25,723 bases of DNA from assembly GCA_002363515.1 (NCBI GenBank), contig DEVX01000034.1, forward strand, positions 1-25,723. Direction: 5' to 3'. Every line of letters begins with the position of its first letter. The stretch's first letter is position 1. Below, one piece after another: positions 1 to 6,552 of this stretch. Both the position numbers and the translations under genes were made by a program. Origin of the DNA: Candidatus Saccharibacteria bacterium UBA3225 (GTDB lineage: Bacteria; Patescibacteriota; Saccharimonadia; Saccharimonadales; Saccharimonadaceae). The notes below the pieces were generated by a model. The model was not told where the DNA came from. It did not search any database and worked only from the letters and a program-made list of their open reading frames with translations.

Positions 1-599
1 CGAATATAGACGGGGCGAGTGGTTGGGATACTTCTAAAGTGACGGATATGAGTAATATGTTCCGCGGCGCCTCGAGTCTTGCTAATATAGACGGGGCGAG
101 TGGTTGGGATACTTCAAGCGTAACGACTATGAGTAATATGCTCTATTACGCCACGGCTCTCACGAATATAGACGGAGCCAGCGGTTGGGATACCTCCAAA
201 GTGACGACTATGGGCTTTATGTTCTATGGCGCCTCTAGCCTTACGAATATAGACGGAGCTAGCGGTTGGGATACTTCTAAAGTGACAAATATGAGCTATA
301 TGTTCTCTAGCGCCTCTAGTTTGGCAAATATAGACGCACTAGCTGGTTGGGATACTTCTAGTGTGACAAATATGAGCTATATGTTCAACGGCGCCTCGAG
401 TCTTGCTAATATAGACGGGGCGAGTGGTTGGGATACTTCAAGCGTGACAACTATGCAACGAATGTTCTATAACGATACTCGAATCACTTCTCTCCAGCCT
501 ATCTTCGGCTGGACCGTGCAAAACTCTACCACGAAAACTGATATGTTCAATGGTGTTCCAACATCCGTAACGCGACCAGGTTGGTATACGGGAGGTTAA
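1..599 (+). CDS. BspA-like/DUF285 surface repeat protein, 3' part only
   Basis: The reading frame is open from the left edge (first full codon at base 3), so this is the C-terminal part of a longer gene and the true start lies outside. It consists of six 27-residue repeats of the form T-x-M-s-x-M-F-x-x-A-S-S-L-x-N-I-D-G-A-S-G-W-D-T-S-x-V, the last one degenerate, followed by a short tail ending WYTGG. The M-F...W-D-T-S-x-V-T-x-M pattern is that of the DUF285 (BspA-like, leucine-rich-like) surface repeats found in secreted or lipid-anchored proteins of mycoplasmas, Firmicutes and other host-associated bacteria. No membrane segment or sorting signal follows the repeats, so any anchor must be at the missing N-terminus. 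The role is probably adhesion or surface display; that is inferred from the family, not shown here. Confidence 0.85.
   Translation, partial: NIDGASGWDTSKVTDMSNMFRGASSLANIDGASGWDTSSVTTMSNMLYYATALTNIDGASGWDTSKVTTMGFMFYGASSLTNIDGASGWDTSKVTNMSYMFSSASSLANIDALAGWDTSSVTNMSYMFNGASSLANIDGASGWDTSSVTTMQRMFYNDTRITSLQPIFGWTVQNSTTKTDMFNGVPTSVTRPGWYTGG
3..488 (+). repeat. 81-bp in-frame tandem repeats (6 copies)
   Basis: The units begin near 3, 84, 165, 246, 327 and 408, each starting with AATATAGACG or a close variant and spaced by exactly 81 bp (27 codons); the sixth decays at its 3' end. About 55 bp around 69-122 and around 393-446 are identical although 324 bp apart, whereas neighbouring copies differ more, which suggests recent duplication or gene conversion between units. 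Confidence 0.9.
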
Positions 600-603
600 A
601 AAA

Positions 604-644
604 TGCACCATAGGGAGGGCTGGTCGATGCCACGCTAGGGTGCA
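604..644. repeat. Inverted repeat after the DUF285 stop codon
   Basis: The arms TGCACCATAG (604-613) and CTAGGGTGCA (635-644) are complementary at 9 of 10 positions around a 21-base loop. There is no T-run after the right arm, so it does not look like an intrinsic terminator. It would form a hairpin near the 3' end of the DUF285 transcript, upstream of the real terminator. Its function is not known. Confidence 0.4.
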
Positions 645-693
645 GTGTAATGCTATACGAGATGCTATATTTGTCTAGTTCTTAACAAATACA

Positions 694-724
694 AAAAACA
701 CCTCTCGTTAAGAGGGGTGTTTTT
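694..724. terminator. Bidirectional intrinsic terminator
   Basis: The stem CACCTCTC / GAGGGGTG (one G-T pair) closes a GTTAA loop and is flanked by five A on the left (694-698) and five T on the right (720-724). It can therefore terminate the DUF285 gene on the + strand and rpmA (stop at 735-737) on the - strand, which converge on it. Confidence 0.85.
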
Positions 725-734
725 GATAGATGAA

Positions 735-1013
735 TTAAGCGGCGTGCACTTCAACGCGAGTGCGCGGAACGCTTTTGCCAGAGAAGTGATTCTTCTTAGT
801 CTTTACGAAAACAACTTTACCATCGATGGCTGCATGAATGGTGAAATTGCGGCTCATGAAGGTGCCGGGACCGGCAATCTTCGTAGCGCCAGTTTGACGA
901 ACGAGAACTTCGCCAGTTTTTACTTGCTGGTCACCGAAACGCTTAACGCCAAGTCGTTGGCCGGCATTGTTGTGTAGGTTTTTGCTGGTACCGCCAGCTT
1001 TGACATGTGACAT
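735..1013 (-). CDS. rpmA: 50S ribosomal protein L27
   Basis: This 92-residue protein matches L27, whose N-terminal tail reaches the peptidyl-transferase centre. The N-terminus MSHVKAGGTSKN, then RLGVKRFG, VRQTGATKIAGPG and a C-terminal beta domain follow the family order (the E. coli protein begins MAHKKAGGSTRN). No cleavable N-terminal extension of the staphylococcal type is present. The ATG at 1011-1013 lies one base after the stop of the upstream methyltransferase gene, and the only Shine-Dalgarno-like bases (GGAAAA) are inside the end of that gene, so translational coupling is likely. L27 is normally in an operon with L21 (rplU); here its partner is a methyltransferase instead. Transcription ends at the hairpin at 694-724. 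Confidence 0.95.
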   Translation of the reverse strand: MSHVKAGGTSKNLHNNAGQRLGVKRFGDQQVKTGEVLVRQTGATKIAGPGTFMSRNFTIHAAIDGKVVFVKTKKNHFSGKSVPRTRVEVHAA

Positions 1014-1014
1014 A

Positions 1015-2148
1015 CTACTTTTTCCTTAATACTATTATTTGACGCGCAACGATTTGATCCTCTCGGTAATATAAGAGGTCATCGTAAGACGCATAACGAT
1101 ACTTTATGGCATTATACCCCAGCTTGTCGATTTCGTCAAGGATATTCACCCCTGAATATGAGCCGTCTGGCCGTTTCCAGGAAGGAGTAGCTAAGGCAAG
1201 TTGAGTACCTGCAGGGATTTGGTTACCGATGTTTTTAAGAAAGCCAACTAAAAGCATTTTGGCGTCTTGTTGAAGCTGCTTAAGCTTGATTTCGGCTGGC
1301 GGAGCGGAAAGTGGATGGCCGAGATAAATTTCGGAGGCGATATAATCTGGTTTTGCGGCTTTCCATTGATGATTGGTGGCGTCGCCGGCTTCAAGATAAA
1401 GCTTTGGCGCATTGGATTTTTGGAGGTGCGGGGTGCGACTGGTAATCCAATCGAGATTTTTCTGACTGTAGTCAATCATCTTTTCGGATAGATCGGTGCC
1501 ATAGGCAGAGTAGCCCATCAGGACCGACTCTTGGAGAATGACGCCAGTGCCGCAGAACGGATCGAGCACGGTGCCAGATTTGGCGCCAGCGGTAGCGAGA
1601 TTAATGAGAATCTGAGCGAGTTTAGGTGGGAGCATACCGACAAAAGCGTCGCGAGCTGGGCGAGCCTGATCGCGTTTGGCATAGGCGGTGATGTTCTGAG
1701 TGCCGATAGAGATGCCGGTATATTTGCCGAATTTGACGATTTCGATATGATTGGTTTTTTCGCCGAGCTGATTATGATGAGATGCGGCAGAGGTAAGGAT
1801 AGGAGATTTGCCGTTCGGTACAAGGCGGACGTTGCGGCCGTGACGTTTTAGCATATTCTTGTATTTAAGAGCGAGCTCCCAGGTTTTGCGAGGGTTGGCG
1901 TGTTCGGAATAATCCGAAATGCCAAGAGTAATTTTTCCATCGGGTAGTTTGGACAAGAAATCTTGGATAGGTTCGTCAAGAATCTGTGCCGCCTTGATAG
2001 TTCCACCCAGACGATTGAGCGTGATTGAATGCGCGGTGACTAGTGCGAGTTGTGGCGCGATGTGTTTAACTTTGCTGCTCGAAAAAATCGCCTCGAGCTC
2101 GGCGAGGGATATTTTTGGTTCACGTCCTAGTACCAAAAGGAAAGTCAT
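1015..2148 (-). CDS. TRM11/TrmG10-like SAM-dependent RNA methyltransferase
   Basis: This 377-residue protein has an N-terminal THUMP-like region (about 1-150) and a C-terminal Rossmann methyltransferase domain. The SAM-binding motif I is clear (VLDPFCGTGVILQE), followed by an acidic motif II (AYGTDLSEKMI), and the C-terminal LLYYREDQIVARQIIVL resembles the end of the TrmG10/TRM11 family, which N2-methylates tRNA guanosines. Motif IV, normally D/N-P-P-Y, reads SEIYLGHPLS instead, so substrate or activity may differ from the family norm. Start ATG at 2148; a TACAAT box on the - strand (2163-2158) lies 9 bases upstream, suggesting a leaderless mRNA. rpmA follows after 1 base. The methyltransferase fold is certain; the tRNA substrate is inferred from the family. 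Confidence 0.75.
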   Translation of the reverse strand: MTFLLVLGREPKISLAELEAIFSSSKVKHIAPQLALVTAHSITLNRLGGTIKAAQILDEPIQDFLSKLPDGKITLGISDYSEHANPRKTWELALKYKNMLKRHGRNVRLVPNGKSPILTSAASHHNQLGEKTNHIEIVKFGKYTGISIGTQNITAYAKRDQARPARDAFVGMLPPKLAQILINLATAGAKSGTVLDPFCGTGVILQESVLMGYSAYGTDLSEKMIDYSQKNLDWITSRTPHLQKSNAPKLYLEAGDATNHQWKAAKPDYIASEIYLGHPLSAPPAEIKLKQLQQDAKMLLVGFLKNIGNQIPAGTQLALATPSWKRPDGSYSGVNILDEIDKLGYNAIKYRYASYDDLLYYREDQIVARQIIVLRKK

Positions 2149-2150
2149 TG

Positions 2151-2159
2151 TGCTAATAT
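2151..2159 (+). promoter_or_regulatory. Extended -10 element for the flippase-like gene (leaderless)
   Basis: TGC-TAATAT ends 8 bases before the ATG at 2168. A start site about 7 bases downstream would fall next to the start codon, and there is no Shine-Dalgarno sequence. It overlaps the opposite-strand -10 at 2158-2163. No convincing -35 is seen. Confidence 0.5.
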
Positions 2160-2163
2160 TGTA
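2158..2163 (-). promoter_or_regulatory. -10 element for the methyltransferase-rpmA operon (leaderless)
   Basis: TACAAT on the - strand ends 9 bases before the methyltransferase ATG (2148). The two divergent start codons are separated by only 19 bp, so both promoters must lie largely in this gap and in the neighbouring coding sequence. Confidence 0.5.
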
Positions 2164-2167
2164 GCAT

Positions 2168-3247
2168 ATGTTTAAGAAAATTCTAAGTGTTGTGACGCTG
2201 ATTTTGGTGGCGTTTATTGCATATAAAGCGTTTAGTGCTAACGTAGTAATAGACGGTCAGACGATGACGATGCTGGAGGCAACTTGGTACTCACTCAAGA
2301 GTATTAATATTTGGGTTTTATTGCTGATTATCCCGGAACAGATTTTGATGTATTATGCGGCAGGGCAGATTTACTTTGCATTTTTGCGACAGCGTAAAAG
2401 CTTTAAGATATCGCAGGCAAAATTGACGCGAATCTCGTTGGAGATTAATTTCGTAAACCATGCGCTGCCGTCTGGCGGTACGAGCGGTTTGGCTTATTTA
2501 ATTTGGCGTCTAAAAGATTATAATATTTCCGCTGGACAGATTAGCTTCATACATATTTTGCGTTATGGCATTTGCGCAGTAGGGAATGCATTGCAGACGG
2601 TGGCGGCAATTGGGGTAGTTTTGGTTGCTGGCTGCGTGATTCCTGGTGGTATGTGGTCGATTTGGCTATCGGCTTTGATCGCTTTTGGGATTATCGGCTT
2701 GATTGCGGTGGCGTGGTTAATCGTGCGCAAGCAGAAGAATATCGACTGGTTGGCGGATATCTCGTCGAAGTTTATCAATAAGGTAGTGCGCAAGATTACG
2801 CGTGGGAAAAAGCGCAAGTTTCTTAAAGAAGAATCGGTAACGAAGTTTTTTACGGATTTGCGTGAAGATTATCTGAACCTAAAAAAGAACCGTCGCATTT
2901 TGGGTAAGCCGATGATTTGGGGATTATTCTATTCGTTCTTAGAATTGGCGACTTATTGGGTGGTCGCATGTTCGTTGGGGCATCCAGAGATTCTGCCGCA
3001 GATTATGATTGCGGAAGGGGTCGGTAGCGTGGTTGGTACGGTTATGGTCACCCCTGGCGGTATGGGTGGCTATGAGGGCGCATTTGTGGCTGTCTTAGTA
3101 GCTACGGGCGTCGATTTGCATGTAGCAACAATTACCGTAATCGTGACGCGCGTATTTGTGATGTTGGGCACAATTATTAGCGGCTATGGTTTCTATCAGC
3201 ACGCGTTAATGCAACGTCCAGATAAATTCAAGGTACCAGAGGAATAG
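2168..3247 (+). CDS. UPF0104 / lysylphosphatidylglycerol synthase TM region (flippase-like) membrane protein
   Basis: This 359-residue polytopic membrane protein has about eight hydrophobic segments, starting with an N-terminal helix (residues 4-23). It carries the family hallmark near the C-terminus, V-T-P-G-G-M-G-G-Y-E-G-A (P-G-G-x-G-x-x-E), and the earlier loop NHALPSGGTSGLAY typical of UPF0104. The family is the membrane domain of MprF without the catalytic lysyl-transferase; relatives are thought to flip lipids or polyprenol-linked sugars. No synthase domain follows here, so aminoacylation of lipid is not predicted; lipid or glycolipid translocation is an inference. xseA starts 2 bases after its stop, so the two are probably cotranscribed. 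The ATG at 2168 has a -10 box 8 bases upstream and no Shine-Dalgarno sequence. Confidence 0.8.
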   Translation: MFKKILSVVTLILVAFIAYKAFSANVVIDGQTMTMLEATWYSLKSINIWVLLLIIPEQILMYYAAGQIYFAFLRQRKSFKISQAKLTRISLEINFVNHALPSGGTSGLAYLIWRLKDYNISAGQISFIHILRYGICAVGNALQTVAAIGVVLVAGCVIPGGMWSIWLSALIAFGIIGLIAVAWLIVRKQKNIDWLADISSKFINKVVRKITRGKKRKFLKEESVTKFFTDLREDYLNLKKNRRILGKPMIWGLFYSFLELATYWVVACSLGHPEILPQIMIAEGVGSVVGTVMVTPGGMGGYEGAFVAVLVATGVDLHVATITVIVTRVFVMLGTIISGYGFYQHALMQRPDKFKVPEE

Positions 3248-3249
3248 TC

Positions 3250-4344
3250 GTGGAGCCAACGCAGGTATATAGCGTATCGGATTTTCAAGCGGTCTGTAAT
3301 CAAATTATGGAGACCGCTTTTTCGGGCGTAGTGATAGAAGGTGAGGTGGCGAGCTTCAAAGTTAACCAGGGTAAGTTCGTCTTTTTTGATTTGAAGGACG
3401 AGCAGTCGAGCGTGGGCTGTTTTATGATGAAATTTGCACTACGTTTTCCGTTAGAGGATGGCATGAAGGTGCGTGTGCGAGCAGTGCCAAAATTGACGAA
3501 TTGGGGTAAATTTTCTTTGACAGTACAAGCAGTAATGCCAGTTGGTGAAGGCAGTTTGAAGAAAAGCTTCGAGCTACTAAAGAAGAAGCTAACAGCCGAG
3601 GGGTTGTTTGCGCCAGAGAAAAAGCGCCCATTGCCAGATAATATTATAAAAATTGGTGTAATTTCGAGCACACAAGCGGCGGGATATGCGGATTTTTGCA
3701 AAATTTTAAATGAACGTTGGGGTGGTTTAAAGGTGCAGGTGGCACATACGCAGGTGCAAGGAATAATAGCGGCAGATCAGATTATTAAAGCATTGGACTA
3801 TTTTAATGAACGCGGCGAAGTGCAGGTTATTGCAGTGATACGTGGCGGCGGTTCGGCGGATGATTTGGCGGTATTTAATGACGAGGCGCTCGTTAGGGCG
3901 ATTGCGGCTTCGAAGATTCCAGTTATAACTGGAATTGGACATGAGATAGATGAAAGTCTTTGCGATCTGGCAGCTGACGTGGTAGCGTCGACGCCATCTA
4001 ATGCCGCTCAAATGCTTTCGCGCGACCGTAGAGAGGTAGTAGCGACGATTAGGGGTGACATAAAACGAATAAATATTTTGCTCAATACAGAGGTGGATAA
4101 ACGTATTTCGGAAATCCGAAATGACGTGGTGCGAGTGGGGCAGGATATTGTTGTAAGAATTACTACAGTAGAGAATGAGATTGCGGCGCAGAGGCGAATT
4201 TTGGACCAATTAAACCCCGAAAAAGTGCTAAAACGTGGATACGCATTAATTAGGGGTGAAATGGCCATCGATAATGTTGTAGAAATTACAACTAGCATGC
4301 AAGAGATTAAAGCAAAAGTAATAGAGGTGAAGGAGCGAAAATGA
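3250..4344 (+). CDS. xseA: Exodeoxyribonuclease VII large subunit
   Basis: At 364 residues this is shorter than the usual 400-450. It has an N-terminal OB-fold (about 1-95; YSVSDFQAVCNQIME...GVVIEGEVASFK), then the catalytic exonuclease VII domain with IGVISSTQAAGYADF, VIRGGGSADDLAVFNDE (GGG at residues 199-201), IPVITGIGHEIDESLCDLAAD and TPSNAAQ. A helical region and a short C-terminal segment (NPEKVLKRGYALI) complete it. With XseB it forms ExoVII, which degrades single-stranded DNA from both ends in repair and recombination. The missing length appears to come from the helical coiled-coil part, where XseB binds. Start GTG at 3250 with AGAGGA upstream, 2 bases after the preceding stop. Its stop overlaps xseB by 4 bases (ATGA). 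Confidence 0.93.
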   Translation: MEPTQVYSVSDFQAVCNQIMETAFSGVVIEGEVASFKVNQGKFVFFDLKDEQSSVGCFMMKFALRFPLEDGMKVRVRAVPKLTNWGKFSLTVQAVMPVGEGSLKKSFELLKKKLTAEGLFAPEKKRPLPDNIIKIGVISSTQAAGYADFCKILNERWGGLKVQVAHTQVQGIIAADQIIKALDYFNERGEVQVIAVIRGGGSADDLAVFNDEALVRAIAASKIPVITGIGHEIDESLCDLAADVVASTPSNAAQMLSRDRREVVATIRGDIKRINILLNTEVDKRISEIRNDVVRVGQDIVVRITTVENEIAAQRRILDQLNPEKVLKRGYALIRGEMAIDNVVEITTSMQEIKAKVIEVKERK

Positions 4345-4541
4345 CGAAAAAAGATAAGAACGTTAGCGATAAGATTGCCGATCTTAAAAATGGGGTCGAT
4401 TGGTTCTACTCTGATGATTTTAAATTGGAAGAAGCGAGTGAAAAGTATAAAGAACTGACCGCCTTGGCGAAAGAGATTGAAAAAGATTTGGCTGAAATGA
4501 AGAATGAAATAAAGGTGATTGAGGAGGATTTTAGTAAGTAG
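4341..4541 (+). CDS. xseB: Exodeoxyribonuclease VII small subunit
   Basis: This 66-residue protein is highly charged and helical. The segment FKLEEASEKYKELTALAKEIEKDLAEMKNEI (split over positions 34-64) has the LEEA...KY.E...L...IE..L pattern of XseB, which coats the helical arm of XseA. The ATG overlaps the xseA stop (ATGA), with AAGGAG 6 bases upstream inside xseA, so translation is coupled to the large subunit. The pairing with xseA makes the call firm despite the small size. Confidence 0.88.
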   Translation: MTKKDKNVSDKIADLKNGVDWFYSDDFKLEEASEKYKELTALAKEIEKDLAEMKNEIKVIEEDFSK

Positions 4542-4556
4542 TCGGACGCAAAGGAC

Positions 4557-4585
4557 TTGCGAAAACGCTATTGCTAAAATATAAT
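4557..4585 (+). promoter_or_regulatory. Promoter TTGCGA-N17-TATAAT (leaderless gene follows)
   Basis: The -35 TTGCGA (4557-4562), a 17-bp spacer and a perfect TATAAT (4580-4585) precede the ATG at 4592 by 6 bases. The predicted start site is at the A of the ATG, and no Shine-Dalgarno sequence is present. The same -35 hexamer and spacing recur at 5477-5505. Confidence 0.75.
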
Positions 4586-4591
4586 TGTAGT

Positions 4592-5497
4592 ATGGACCAA
4601 AACTGGAATAATGGTGCAAACGGTAATTCCATGCCGGCGCCGAATATGGGCATGGACCCGAATGCCGTGCCGAATAATGGAATGAATCAGGGACAACAGA
4701 TGAACTCATCTGCTATGTCGCAGCAGCAGGCTCCGCAAATGATGCCGCAAGCGTCTCAAGGGCCGCAAATGATGCCGCCAAATATGAATATGGGTGGCAG
4801 TGCTCCAGTTTTGAATCAGCCCGGCGTAGCAGTGGCGCAGGCTCCAGCAGAGCCAAAAACTAAGAATACTTTAATTGAGACGCTTATTTTAGTGGCAGTT
4901 TGCTTAATTGCTGCAGGTGCGATTGTTGTAGCGGTGATATTCTTTATGCGCTATAACGAGCTAAGTGAAAATTATGATGCAGATCTAAACACTCAGATAG
5001 CGGCGGCAAGATTGGAAGAACAAGAAGCTGCGCAGAAGCGACTGAACGAGAAGCTAAAAGAGCCTTACCAAGAGTTTACTGGTCCAGCCGACTACGGTTC
5101 TATCAGCTTTGAGTATCCAAAAACCTGGAGTGTTTATGTTGATAAGGTCGGTAGTGGTGACTTTATGGCTTATTTCCAGCCAAATCAGGTTCCACCAGTA
5201 TCCGATGGTAATTCGCGCTATGCTTTGCGTTTTGCAATTTATAACCGTCAATACGATGTCGTAGCGAAGCCATATATCAAAGACGTAGACAACGGTAAGC
5301 TTAAATCTCAAAACTTTACGGCAGACAATAATGCGATTTCGGGGATACGTTTCGAGGGTCAAATCTCGAAGAACATTCATGGTACTTTTGTGATTTTTAA
5401 GGTGAACGATAAGACTGCGGTTTTGCAAACAGACACCGATTTGTTGATGGAAGATTTCGAGAGAATCTTGACTACTTTGCGACGTAATACCAATTAG
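4592..5497 (+). CDS. Membrane-anchored protein with Met/Asn/Gln/Pro-rich cytoplasmic N-terminus
   Basis: This is a 301-residue protein of unknown function. Residues 1-90 are low complexity, rich in M, N, Q, P and G (repeated P-Q-M-M-P, P-N-M-x-M), then one membrane helix (about 98-120, LIETLILVAVCLIAAGAIVV), a short charged coiled-coil segment (LEEQEAAQKRLNEKLKE), and an exported C-terminal domain of about 130 residues. That domain opens ISFEYPKTWSVYVDK, the usual start of PsbP/DUF-type extracytoplasmic beta domains of Gram-positive and CPR membrane proteins. The topology should be N-in, C-out. The start at 4592 is chosen over a TTG at 4571, because a perfect -10 lies across the intervening codons. 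It sits between xseB and the kinase, each first gene with its own promoter. Confidence 0.7.
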   Translation: MDQNWNNGANGNSMPAPNMGMDPNAVPNNGMNQGQQMNSSAMSQQQAPQMMPQASQGPQMMPPNMNMGGSAPVLNQPGVAVAQAPAEPKTKNTLIETLILVAVCLIAAGAIVVAVIFFMRYNELSENYDADLNTQIAAARLEEQEAAQKRLNEKLKEPYQEFTGPADYGSISFEYPKTWSVYVDKVGSGDFMAYFQPNQVPPVSDGNSRYALRFAIYNRQYDVVAKPYIKDVDNGKLKSQNFTADNNAISGIRFEGQISKNIHGTFVIFKVNDKTAVLQTDTDLLMEDFERILTTLRRNTN

Positions 5498-5505
5498 TGT
5501 AGAAT
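5477..5505 (+). promoter_or_regulatory. Promoter TTGCGA-N17-TAGAAT for the kinase-receiver-recO operon
   Basis: TTGCGA (5477-5482), a 17-bp spacer and TAGAAT (5500-5505) are followed 7 bases later by the kinase ATG (5513). The -35 and most of the spacer lie inside the 3' end of the preceding gene. The run AGGGGGC between -10 and ATG is G-rich but is not a usable Shine-Dalgarno sequence if transcription starts near 5512. Confidence 0.7.
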
Positions 5506-5512
5506 AGGGGGC

Positions 5513-6211
5513 ATGGAGAGTGAGGTTTTTGGAGCGAATTCGAGCGCGATTATTGTCGCACACGAACTAAAAGGGCCATTGAGCCTATCGCGCCAACTCG
5601 CTCTTTCTTTGGATTTTGAGGATTCCTTGGAGGGTGCGCGGGAGATTGGGCGTCAGATTGCTGCCACTTCGGAGCGCGCTTTGCGTCAGGTTGAAGATTT
5701 AACGAGAATTGCGCGCCTAGAGGATGCGATGTTCGAGATGGAGCCGGTAAATCCGCGGATTGTTTGCGATGAGGTGGTCGCGGAGTTGTGGCGGCTATTT
5801 AGGTTTAATCGACGAGAATTGTTAATTGATTATCGAAACAAGCGTAAGTTAGTGGTGGCGAATCGGCAACTATTACGTTCGGTGGTTTATAATTTTTGCC
5901 TGAATGCAATGAACTATGGTGGTGAAGAGCTGCCGAGTTTGGTTGCGATTCGGGATAAGGGCGATAAGATTCGGATTGATGTGCGTGACTATGGTCCGAC
6001 GGTGCCAACAAAGGTTTGGCGCGAGATAAAAAATGGCTTCGTGAAAAAGCCAGTTGATATCGCAATGCGGCCGGGTTCTTCGGGGCTTGGATTATATATT
6101 GCGGCGAAGTTTGCAAATTATATGCGAGGCGATTTCGGTCTGATTCGCCACCGAGATGGTACGAGTTTTTATATTGATTTACCCGTGAGTGGGCAGCTGA
6201 GTTTGGTATGA
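5513..6211 (+). CDS. Soluble histidine kinase without a sensor domain
   Basis: This 232-residue protein is only a kinase core. The dimerisation/phosphoacceptor helix has the H-box IIVAHELKGPLSL with the acceptor His at residue 17, and the HATPase domain follows with an N-box (VVYNFCLNAMNYG), a G1-like RDYGPTVP and a G2 box GSSGLGLYIAAKF. There is no membrane segment, HAMP, PAS or GAF domain in front of the H-box. G1 reads D-Y-G-P-T rather than D-x-G-x-G, a mild deviation. The stop overlaps the receiver gene by 4 bases (ATGA), and recO follows with another overlap. It probably phosphorylates the receiver encoded next; what it senses cannot be read from the sequence. Confidence 0.82.
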   Translation: MESEVFGANSSAIIVAHELKGPLSLSRQLALSLDFEDSLEGAREIGRQIAATSERALRQVEDLTRIARLEDAMFEMEPVNPRIVCDEVVAELWRLFRFNRRELLIDYRNKRKLVVANRQLLRSVVYNFCLNAMNYGGEELPSLVAIRDKGDKIRIDVRDYGPTVPTKVWREIKNGFVKKPVDIAMRPGSSGLGLYIAAKFANYMRGDFGLIRHRDGTSFYIDLPVSGQLSLV

Positions 6212-6552
6212 TTTTCGTAATTGAAGATGATCGGGGTTGGGAGAACTATTATCGCCGAATTTTGAAAAAATATGAATTGGGCTTTTTCCATGATGGCGTA
6301 GAGGCGATTGCGGCTATGGATGAAAAGGCGCCAGATTTAGTTATCTTAGATATTCTTTTGACGGGGCCGACGGGGTTTGCGGTATTGAATGAAATGCGAA
6401 GTTACTCTGAGCTAGAAAGGGTGCCGGTAATTATTGTAACGAGCGTTAGCATGAAGACTAGTATAGCCGAACAATACGGTGTAGTTGAGGTGCTAGACAA
6501 GGGTAAAATGATGCCACAAGAGCTTTTAGGGGCTGTTCAGGGAGCATTATAA
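6208..6552 (+). CDS. Stand-alone response-regulator receiver domain
   Basis: This 114-residue CheY-like protein has the acidic cluster EDD (residues 6-8), the phosphoacceptor Asp in LVILDILLTGPTGF (about residue 48), the Thr of VIIVTS and the conserved Lys in VLDKGK. It ends with the last receiver helix, so there is no DNA-binding or enzymatic output domain. With the bare kinase upstream (4-base overlap) it forms a minimal two-component pair that must act by protein contact. The start codon of recO overlaps its stop by one base (TAATG), so all three are translated from one message. Confidence 0.87.
   Translation: MIFVIEDDRGWENYYRRILKKYELGFFHDGVEAIAAMDEKAPDLVILDILLTGPTGFAVLNEMRSYSELERVPVIIVTSVSMKTSIAEQYGVVEVLDKGKMMPQELLGAVQGAL

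Noticed and set aside
3..488. The 81-bp repeats as a CRISPR array
   Set aside because: There are no distinct spacers: the whole unit repeats in frame and encodes a DUF285 protein.
717..977. Plus-strand open frame opposite rpmA
   Set aside because: It is antisense to a clear L27 gene and begins inside the terminator hairpin; its sequence matches no family.
4571..4591. TTG start 7 codons upstream of the MNQ-rich protein
   Set aside because: The codons cover a perfect TATAAT of the gene's own promoter, and no Shine-Dalgarno sequence precedes the TTG.
5054..5563. Long minus-strand open frame opposite the MNQ-rich protein and kinase start
   Set aside because: It crosses two supported plus-strand genes and a promoter and has no recognisable motifs; it is a shadow frame.
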